From CAXXFQ01 sp963674475 (GTDB lineage: Bacteria > Planctomycetota > Planctomycetia > Pirellulales > Thermoguttaceae), in the NCBI GenBank assembly GCA_963674475.2, contig CAXXFQ010000033.1:496001-560000 (forward strand): a stretch of 64,000 bases of DNA, given 5' to 3'. This document shows, piece after piece, positions 58,032-64,000 of this stretch; the first letter of the stretch is position 1; each line of letters starts with the position of its first letter. The notes below the pieces were generated by a model. The model was not told the DNA's origin. It did no database searches and was given only the letters and a program-made list of their open reading frames with translations. The position numbers were made by a program, and so were the translations under genes.

Positions 58032-58044
58032 GGGAAAAATCGGT

Positions 58045-59433
58045 TTACTTCTTTTCGTAGAACTCGTTGAGCCCTTTGAGGGTCTCTTCGACCAAAATCA
58101 GCCCGCCTTCGGGGCCGACGTGATTTCGCTCGGCGCTGTAACTGCCGCCTCGAATCGCTTCGACGGTCGGTAGGTAGCCGTCCAAGCCACAGGAGAGCTG
58201 AATCAGGAACGTGGCAGTTGACGGGCTTCGCGCTTTGATTCGGATTCCGTACTCGAGATACAACTCAAACGGGTTGGTGGCCATCGTGACGTCGTCGAGG
58301 CGGAGCAGATGGATCTCGGCCGGTTTGACCGAGTCGCACTGATAAAACGGGGCCTTGGCCGGATCGTCGATCGTCGGTAATTCGACCGGGCGGTTTTGAT
58401 GGGCGAAGACGGCTTGGGTGCGGATCGATTTTTTCGACGCCTCGAAAACTTGGTCGATCCCGTCGGCGATCCGTTGGGCGATCTCTTGGCGACGGTCGAA
58501 TCCTTTGCGCTGGCACATTTGGTGTTCAGCCTTCCTGCGCCACTGGACGTGGGGCGAGATATCGCCCGCCGCGCTGCATTGGGGCAAAACGGCTACGTCG
58601 GCGCCGTAGCGCTTGGCGATCTCCTGGCGGGTCTCGTGCCAGAAGTCGGCCGAAACCTCACAAAGACTTTCGGTCTCTTGCGACGGACAGGCCAGGTTGA
58701 CGACCATCCCGGTCAGCTTCTGATTTTCGTCGAAGAAGAACAAAAGCAGCAACCCGTGGTCTTCGCCCGCCTCGTACCCTTTGAACTCGGGGACGTTCGA
58801 CGGACCGTACATCCGGGCATGACCATCGAGATAGGTAGCCCGCCGGTTGAGGCCGACCACCGCCTGGCCCAGTGCCCACGTATAAGCGCCCTTTTGACGC
58901 TCTTTCCACGCCTTCTCGATCGCCGTGGCCAGTCGATCGGCCAACACGGCCCGGTACGCGTCGGGCTTCATGACTCCCTTATGACCGCTGACATCGTAAC
59001 GCGACTTAAAACGGTCATTTTCCATATCAGGCGCCGTGTGGGTATGAGTCGCGTTTAACAGGAGTTTTTCCAAGTCAAACCCGTCCAGCTTACCCTTGAG
59101 TTTTTCTCGAACCTCGATCACCAAACGCCGGGGGATCATGATCAGATCGCAAGAGACGCAGATCGCCTCGTCGATTGTTTTTCCCGAGGCGTCACGGGTT
59201 TCCAAGGCCAGGACGGTCGCGGTCAACGGGTCGCGAACCTTTTTCGAGATCCGAAGGTGCAACTGACCGGCAAGCGCGCACGGTTTCGGCGGGGTGATAT
59301 CGGTCTTGGACCATCCGACATAAAGGTCTCCCTTTGCCGGTTCGGCCGATGCGGTCGTGGTGTTTAGGGTGAGCAGGGCGGTCAGTAGAAGGCAGGAGGT
59401 TGCGATGTGGAGAAACGTGGATAGGTGTTTCAT
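58045..59433 (-). CDS. neutral/alkaline non-lysosomal ceramidase-like hydrolase, copy 2
   Basis: 462 residues, very close to copy 1, including signal peptide, GDLYVGWSKTDITPPKPCAL, zinc motif LLNATHTHTAPDM and CSAAGDISPHVQWRR. The segment after the zinc motif differs (DRFKSRYDVSGHKGVMKPD versus a longer YEKLYDLRN-type loop in copy 1), as do short insertions in copy 1 at 57170-57180. Ends and middle blocks such as LGQAVVGLNRRATYLDGHA are conserved. It is first of the pair and follows the HEAT-repeat gene after 48 bases, so all three may be co-transcribed. Confidence 0.83.
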   Translation of the reverse strand: MKHLSTFLHIATSCLLLTALLTLNTTTASAEPAKGDLYVGWSKTDITPPKPCALAGQLHLRISKKVRDPLTATVLALETRDASGKTIDEAICVSCDLIMIPRRLVIEVREKLKGKLDGFDLEKLLLNATHTHTAPDMENDRFKSRYDVSGHKGVMKPDAYRAVLADRLATAIEKAWKERQKGAYTWALGQAVVGLNRRATYLDGHARMYGPSNVPEFKGYEAGEDHGLLLLFFFDENQKLTGMVVNLACPSQETESLCEVSADFWHETRQEIAKRYGADVAVLPQCSAAGDISPHVQWRRKAEHQMCQRKGFDRRQEIAQRIADGIDQVFEASKKSIRTQAVFAHQNRPVELPTIDDPAKAPFYQCDSVKPAEIHLLRLDDVTMATNPFELYLEYGIRIKARSPSTATFLIQLSCGLDGYLPTVEAIRGGSYSAERNHVGPEGGLILVEETLKGLNEFYEKK

Positions 59434-59481
59434 GGTTCAAGTACTCTGTATATGGACGCTTATGGTTTGATTTTTATAAAA

Positions 59482-61539
59482 TTACATTCCCAGCAGATAT
59501 TGCTTGGCTCGGTCGACGATCTTTTGATCTTGGCCGATCTGGGCAACCTTTTTCAGTAACGGGTTGAATTCGGCCCGGTTGGGATTGCGAAGGAACTTAT
59601 GGTGGGCCAGATCGACTATCGATCGGCAGGCGGCTTGCGCCAGTTCGGGTTGGTCGAGATAGGGGGCCACCCAGCGGACCGTTTCCATCGTTCGGACGGT
59701 TGAGGCTCGCACCACGATCAGCCGACGGTCTTCGTCCTGCTGACAGAGCTTCATCGCCCGTTTGAGCATGGCAAGCGTTTCGGCTTGGGGCCGGTTGCTT
59801 TTGAGTGAAATCACTCGAATATACGCGCGAAGGGCCCAGCGTTGGTGGCTCGGTTGGTCCGATTCGGTCGCGATTTTTTCCAGTCGGTCGGCCACACTCG
59901 CGTTGGGCCAGTTGCACAGGGCTCGAACTGCCGCCTCTTGAATTTTTGGGTTGTCGGAAGAAAGTGACGCTTCGACCGCACGGGCCGCCTTCGGACTGCC
60001 AAGTCGCCCCAGCAGAGGCAACAAGATGGTCTGATCGGCATCGGCCGGGGCGTTATTCAAAATCAGTTCGGCCCGGTCGATTTTCGAGTCGGCCTTTCTG
60101 CAGACCCGAAGGAGGGCCCGTTCGACCGCGTCTCGGTGTTTGCCGGGTTGGGTCTTCAAAAAAAGGTCGACGAATCGGGACAGGTTGTTCTTGCTGGGAG
60201 CGGTGATTTTGACCAGACATTTGAGAATCGGCTGGAAGACGGCCGGGTCGTTGCTTTGGGCCTCGACCAGAAGCGGTCCGATCGCCGGGGTGTATTTACT
60301 GACGGCCAACACGTCGAGGACACGGAAGCGGTTCTTTTGTTTCGAGACGATGACTTCCAAGAGCGCTTTGCCGGTCGGTTCTTTGGGCAGTTCGCAGAGA
60401 ACATCGACGGCCGCGCGGCTGAAGTGAGGATCGTCATCCAGAAGCGTTTCGACTAGTTGCGGAAGCACCTCCGACGTGGGAAGACGGTCCAGACCACGGA
60501 TTCCGGCCGAGCGGAGTTGGGGGTCGGAACTTTGGATCGCGCGACGCAACAGGGGCAAGACGGCCGGGTTGTCGCGGGCCAAGAGGGCTTGGATCAGGGC
60601 GATTTTGGTTTGGTTCGAGGCCGTTTCGTAACCGTCGAGCAAGGAGACGACTTGTTCGGCGGAAAGCCGGTTGATCGCTTCTGCAGCGATGGACCAACGA
60701 TTGGAATCGTCCGAGGCAAGCCAGTCGCGAATCGTGGCGAGTTGGTTTTCCGACAGACGCAGTTGTCCGACCAGTCCGGCACGGCGAAGGGTGCGAGATT
60801 GAGCCGGTTGCCCCAGTTTTTCGTAGACTCGCACCGCGTCGGCCTTTTTCCCGTCGGCGGCGAGACGTTCCGCAACGCAGAGGGCCACTTCGGCGATTGT
60901 CGTCGGGACGGGGGACTTGGCCTGGTTGAAACGATCGAGGACGAACCGGTCGGCCTTTTCGTTATCGAGACGGCCCAAGGCCCGGAGGGCGGCCTCGGCG
61001 GTGGCTTGGTCATCGGAACCGGCCAGTGCGATCAGACGGTCGGTTGACTGGGCGTCTTTTCTTGCGGCTACCGATTCGATCACCCCCAGAAGCGGTTGAC
61101 CTTCGAGTCGATCGAGCGCGGTCCGCAACGCGGCGGTCGCTTCGTCACCGGCGATCGATTGCAGGGCGTACCGGGCCATTTGGCTCGTCTTCGGGTTGTC
61201 AAGCATCCGGGTCAAAACGGGCACTTCGGCCGGGGTGCCGATCTGACGAAGTTGGAGGCAGGCGAACTGCTTCGCTGCAAGGGTCGCTTTTTCGTTGGTC
61301 AGGACGCCGGCCAACCGGGCCGCGCACGCACGACGCTGGTCGTCGGATTTCATCGATTGGATCACGTCGTTTCCGACGGCCCAAAGCGGTTTGATATCTT
61401 GGCCATATTCGTAGCCGGGAAGCTGTTTCCAGGCCTCGGCGCTTGTCGTGTCGTCGGCCGTGGCCCAAGTGGGCAACAGGATCAAGCAGACGGATGCCAG
61501 TCCGAGGAGAAGGCATCGCGGGAAAAACGTTTTTTTCAT
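59482..61539 (-). CDS. secreted HEAT-repeat protein
   Basis: 685 residues. Signal peptide (FFPRCLLLGLASVCLILLPT, ending TWATADD) and at least 12 helical HEAT-like repeats with the pattern Leu-rich helix, Asp/Asn turn, Ala-rich helix: SDDQATAEAALRALGRLDNE, SSDPQLRSAGIRGLDRLPTS, DDDPHFSRAAVDVLCELPKE, SSDNPKIQEAAVRALCNWPN. Such proteins are usually scaffolds; no catalytic domain is seen. It probably starts a minus-strand group with the two ceramidase-like genes. Planctomycetes often carry HEAT-repeat domains on secreted cytochromes; here the repeats are alone. Confidence 0.85.
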   Translation of the reverse strand: MKKTFFPRCLLLGLASVCLILLPTWATADDTTSAEAWKQLPGYEYGQDIKPLWAVGNDVIQSMKSDDQRRACAARLAGVLTNEKATLAAKQFACLQLRQIGTPAEVPVLTRMLDNPKTSQMARYALQSIAGDEATAALRTALDRLEGQPLLGVIESVAARKDAQSTDRLIALAGSDDQATAEAALRALGRLDNEKADRFVLDRFNQAKSPVPTTIAEVALCVAERLAADGKKADAVRVYEKLGQPAQSRTLRRAGLVGQLRLSENQLATIRDWLASDDSNRWSIAAEAINRLSAEQVVSLLDGYETASNQTKIALIQALLARDNPAVLPLLRRAIQSSDPQLRSAGIRGLDRLPTSEVLPQLVETLLDDDPHFSRAAVDVLCELPKEPTGKALLEVIVSKQKNRFRVLDVLAVSKYTPAIGPLLVEAQSNDPAVFQPILKCLVKITAPSKNNLSRFVDLFLKTQPGKHRDAVERALLRVCRKADSKIDRAELILNNAPADADQTILLPLLGRLGSPKAARAVEASLSSDNPKIQEAAVRALCNWPNASVADRLEKIATESDQPSHQRWALRAYIRVISLKSNRPQAETLAMLKRAMKLCQQDEDRRLIVVRASTVRTMETVRWVAPYLDQPELAQAACRSIVDLAHHKFLRNPNRAEFNPLLKKVAQIGQDQKIVDRAKQYLLGM

Positions 61540-61696
61540 GGGACGGTTCCTTAGTATTTTTTCTCAGATGTGAGGATTTTTCTTGTTGGACCAAGTAGCT
61601 ATAATCGAGTTACGCAAAACTAGTCCAAATGAGTTTTCGGCTAACAGCTTTCCACTGTAGTTAAAAAGTAAAAGTAACCTCTTCTTACACCACCAG

Positions 61697-61885
61697 CGAC
61701 CAACGGGAGCGGGTTAACACAACGGTGCGGAAGCACCGGTTCGGCTGCGGCTCCCAGCCGCCGACCAACGGGAGTGGGTTAACACAACGGTGCGGAAGCA
61801 CCGGTCCGGCCGCGGCTCCCAGCCGCCGACCAACGGGAGCGGGTTTTTTGCTTGGTGCGGAAGCACCGGTCTAAAACCGGTCTAA
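61697..61885. repeat. tandem repeat, 65-base unit, nearly three copies
   Basis: Units begin with CGACCAACGGGAG at 61697, 61762 and 61827 (period exactly 65). The first two are almost identical; the third diverges after GCGGGTT but keeps the hairpin. Each unit encodes GGTGC-GGAA-GCACC (GNRA-type tetraloop), and the first two also hold GCGGCT-CCC-AGCCGC. Located between the oxidoreductase stop and the HEAT-repeat gene start; the remainder of 61540-61881 shows no gene. Confidence 0.85.
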
Positions 61886-63243
61886 AGGGTATAGGGGGCG
61901 CGGTGGGCTCGGGAGAGCATGGAGTTGGCTTCCGCGTCGCCGACGAACTCTTGGGCGGTCGGGTCCCATTTGAGTTTCCGCCCCACTCGCAGGGCAATGT
62001 CCGAGACGTTGCCCAGGGTACTGGCGGCGTGGCCCTGTTCGACTGGTGAGACCGGGTCCTGTCGGGTCCGGATGCTTCGGAAGAAGTCGGCCGTATGCGC
62101 GGTGTAACCGTGGTAGTTGTTGAAGTTCGGGCTGACGTGCAGCGGGGTGTCTTCCGGCTTGAGTCGGACGTCCAGCAACGAGGCCGGTTCGGCCCAGATG
62201 CCGCTACGATTGACCCAGACCCAGCCTTCGTCCCCTTCGAATCGACAACCCTGCTTGACCGGATTGTTGCTGTTGGTGTAGACCATTTTCAGGCCGCTTT
62301 CCCATCCGAGGTCGCACTGCCAGGTGATCCAGGTGTCGGTCATGCCGGAATCGGGCATGGTGCCGGTCCCTTCAATGGCAAACGGTTTTTCGAACACCTC
62401 GGGACATCCCCAACCGGCGATATCGAGATGGTGGACGCCCCAGTTGGTGATGAACCCGGCACAGTAGTGCGAGATCATGTACATCGCCAGCCATTCGCAA
62501 CGTCGGGAGTCGAACGGGAAATAGGGGGCCGGGCCGGTCCACCGGTCGTAGTCGAACCCCTCGGGCACCGGGCTGGGCGGGGTGGCCGGATAGGCCTGTC
62601 CGCCGGGTGCGCCGACCTGGATCGTGTGGATTTTTCCCAGGTAACCGTTGCGAGCCAAGTTGCACGCTTGGCGGAATTGGGGGAAACTGCGTTGTTGGGT
62701 TCCCGTTTGGAAAACGATTCCGTGATCTCGGACCGCTTTTTGGACATGATTCCCTTCGGCGACCCAGCGGGTCAGCGGTTTTTCGCCGTAGATATCTTTG
62801 CCCGCCTCGATGATTCGACTGTAGATCACGCCGTGCCAATGGTCGGGCACACAGCCCCAGACGGCGTCGACGTCGGGGCGTGCGAGGACCTCTTCGAATT
62901 CGTTGTACAGATCGCAGCCCTTGTAGTCGGCCCGACCGAGTCGCTGGGCGTACATCTGGTTGACCCAGTTGCCGGCGTGTTCACGTCGTTTTTTTCGACA
63001 ATCGGCGATTGCGACCACCTGATGATCGGGCAACGGTCTCATCGCGTGGAGCGAACCCATTCCCCGGTTGCCGACGCCGAACATGGCGATGTTGATCCGA
63101 TCACTCGGCGCCAGTTGTTCTTCACGGCCGAAGACACTGGCGGGAATCAGACTCGGCAGAGTTGTCCCGGCCAACGCGCCTTTGAGGAAATGGCGTCGTG
63201 AGAGACGGCCGAAACGGGATTCGGTTTTCGTATCGGTTTTCAT
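61882..63243 (-). CDS. Tat-exported Gfo/Idh/MocA family oxidoreductase
   Basis: 453 residues. Twin-arginine signal LSRRHFLKGALAGTTLPSLI, then NAD(P) site RINIAMFGVGNRGMGSLHAM, VVAIADCRKKRREHAGNWV, VDAVWGCVPDHWHGVIYSRI, and the family motif KDIYGEKPLTRWVAEGNHV with the conserved Lys of EKP. The large substrate domain (FQTGTQQRSFPQFRQACNLA, GYLGKIHTIQVGAPGGQ, HYCAGFITNWGVHHLDIAGW) is of the expanded planctomycete type. It oxidises or isomerises sugars, inositols or related polyols; substrate unknown. The isomerase/epimerase-like gene upstream on the same strand points to a polyol or sugar pathway. Confidence 0.92.
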   Translation of the reverse strand: MKTDTKTESRFGRLSRRHFLKGALAGTTLPSLIPASVFGREEQLAPSDRINIAMFGVGNRGMGSLHAMRPLPDHQVVAIADCRKKRREHAGNWVNQMYAQRLGRADYKGCDLYNEFEEVLARPDVDAVWGCVPDHWHGVIYSRIIEAGKDIYGEKPLTRWVAEGNHVQKAVRDHGIVFQTGTQQRSFPQFRQACNLARNGYLGKIHTIQVGAPGGQAYPATPPSPVPEGFDYDRWTGPAPYFPFDSRRCEWLAMYMISHYCAGFITNWGVHHLDIAGWGCPEVFEKPFAIEGTGTMPDSGMTDTWITWQCDLGWESGLKMVYTNSNNPVKQGCRFEGDEGWVWVNRSGIWAEPASLLDVRLKPEDTPLHVSPNFNNYHGYTAHTADFFRSIRTRQDPVSPVEQGHAASTLGNVSDIALRVGRKLKWDPTAQEFVGDAEANSMLSRAHRAPYTL

Positions 63244-63304
63244 CTAAATTCACCTCTTTGGAAATGGGCGGTTTGTGTTGGAGCGGTTTTGCGCGCGGTA
63301 TGAA

Positions 63305-64000
63305 TTATTCCGTCGTGTTGCCGAGCTCTTTCGTCGTCTTGCGGAAGAACTGTCCGCACTGGTCGATCTCGGGCAACGAGCTTTCCCAGTGGTATTCGTA
63401 TTCGATGCCAAAGAGGACCGGTTCGATGCCGAGTCGATCGATTTCGGCGAAGACCTCCTTCAACTCGCCGGAGCCGGTACCCCAGGGGACGTCGTGCGCC
63501 TTCTTGTCGCCAAAGCAGTTGAGGTCCTTGACGTGCATCGTAATGATCCGATTGCCAAGTTTTTTAATGCCGTCGACCGGTCGGATGCCGGAGCGTTGCC
63601 AGTGACCGATGTCGGCACAGGCGCCAATCCATTGGCTGCGTCCTTCGCAAACCTTGAGGACCGTCTCGGGGTTCCAGTAGAAGGACGGATCGGGATGGTT
63701 GTGAATGGCGACGGCGATTTCGTACTGCTTGCAGAACTTTTCGATCGTGTCGAACGCTTCGGGCTTCGGTTCGGAGACGATCGCGCGGACGCCCAATTTT
63801 TTCGCCAGTTCGAAGGCGGCCCGACAACCGGCCTCGTCGCCGGGAATCTCGTGGATGTAGATGCTGGTGAGCGTGATCCCCGCGTCATCGAGCTTTTGTC
63901 GGACATCGGCGATCGATTCGTCGCTCATGCCGCGGGTGATTTTTTCGTCCGAGTCGGGACGGATCTTCTGTCCTTCGAACATCTCGATCGCGTTCATGCC
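63305..64000 (-). CDS. sugar phosphate isomerase/epimerase-like protein (partial at window edge)
   Basis: At least 232 residues; the frame continues past the right edge, so the real start may lie outside (internal Met at 63997). TIM-barrel of the xylose isomerase-like/AP endonuclease 2 superfamily: ITLTSIYIHEIPGDEAGCRA, LGVRAIVSEPKPEAFDTIEK, VAIHNHPDPSFYWNPETVLK, IGACADIGHWQRSGIRPVDG, IITMHVKDLNCFGDKKAHDV, PVLFGIEYEYHWESSLPEID. Metal-binding Glu, His, Asp and Glu positions are present. Such enzymes work with Gfo/Idh/MocA oxidoreductases on keto-sugars or inosose; the adjacent gene on the same strand, 62 bases away, fits that pairing. Confidence 0.85.
   Translation of the reverse strand, partial: GMNAIEMFEGQKIRPDSDEKITRGMSDESIADVRQKLDDAGITLTSIYIHEIPGDEAGCRAAFELAKKLGVRAIVSEPKPEAFDTIEKFCKQYEIAVAIHNHPDPSFYWNPETVLKVCEGRSQWIGACADIGHWQRSGIRPVDGIKKLGNRIITMHVKDLNCFGDKKAHDVPWGTGSGELKEVFAEIDRLGIEPVLFGIEYEYHWESSLPEIDQCGQFFRKTTKELGNTTE

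Noticed and set aside
61697..61885. CRISPR-like array at the 65-base tandem repeat
   Set aside because: There are no spacers: units are contiguous, internally structured and only three, with no cas gene nearby.

Overview
The window looks like chromosomal DNA of a planctomycete (Planctomycetota, probably Pirellulales; the family is not certain). The signs are a DUF1559 pseudopilin-like protein, PEP-CTERM proteins with dockerin-like repeats, a very long SecA, an HzsA-related cytochrome-like protein, a plant-type (class II) DAHP synthase, Tat-exported Gfo/Idh/MocA oxidoreductases, and many large secreted proteins of the hydrolase and beta-propeller type. Genes are GC-rich. The spacers around the PEP-CTERM genes are AT-rich.

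Layout. 0-2.6 kb: the tail of an unknown gene, an alpha/beta hydrolase and a DUF1559 protein. 2.7-11.6 kb: four tandem minus-strand paralogues of a secreted PEP-CTERM/dockerin protein, each with its own promoter, leader hairpin and terminator. The three duplicated spacers still carry a decayed 5' end of the DUF1559 gene. 12-16.6 kb: a minus-strand argB-argD-argF-DAHP synthase cluster. 17.3-24.4 kb: a BRCT-like/MerR/TPR protein, miaB, a Gfo/Idh/MocA oxidoreductase with a double winged-helix GntR regulator, and a conserved hypothetical protein with HhH-like and HTH elements. Most genes from 14.4 to 24.4 kb have +1/-1 frame breaks, mainly in homopolymer runs, which I read as sequence error rather than gene decay. 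25.4-29.1 kb: secA. 29.6-34 kb: HzsA-related protein and a PEP-CTERM alkaline phosphatase. 34.4-40.4 kb: LptF/LptG-type permease, glycosyltransferase, DUF378 protein, a membrane-anchored hypothetical, a nucleotide-sugar dehydrogenase and a truncated RluA-type pseudogene.

40.6-64 kb is an accessory catabolic region of secreted or exported proteins: a clan GH-A-like glycosidase with an inserted beta-sandwich, two Tat-exported metallo-beta-lactamase-fold proteins, two pairs of beta-propeller proteins, two neutral-ceramidase-like proteins, a HEAT-repeat protein, and a Gfo/Idh/MocA oxidoreductase followed by a sugar phosphate isomerase/epimerase-like protein. Two GntR/LacI-type (AraR-like) regulators sit inside it and probably control the propeller genes. 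tRNA-Arg(CCG) and tRNA-Phe(GAA) lie at 55.7-56.2 kb.

Pairwise or fourfold paralogy is the main theme (PEP-CTERM x4, MBL-fold x2, two propeller families x2, ceramidase x2). I found no CRISPR array, transposase, phage gene or defence system. The most distinctive features are the PEP-CTERM array with its fossil DUF1559 fragments and shared leader hairpin, a 65-bp tandem hairpin repeat at 61.7 kb, and two regulator-like proteins whose architecture appears only after frame correction.
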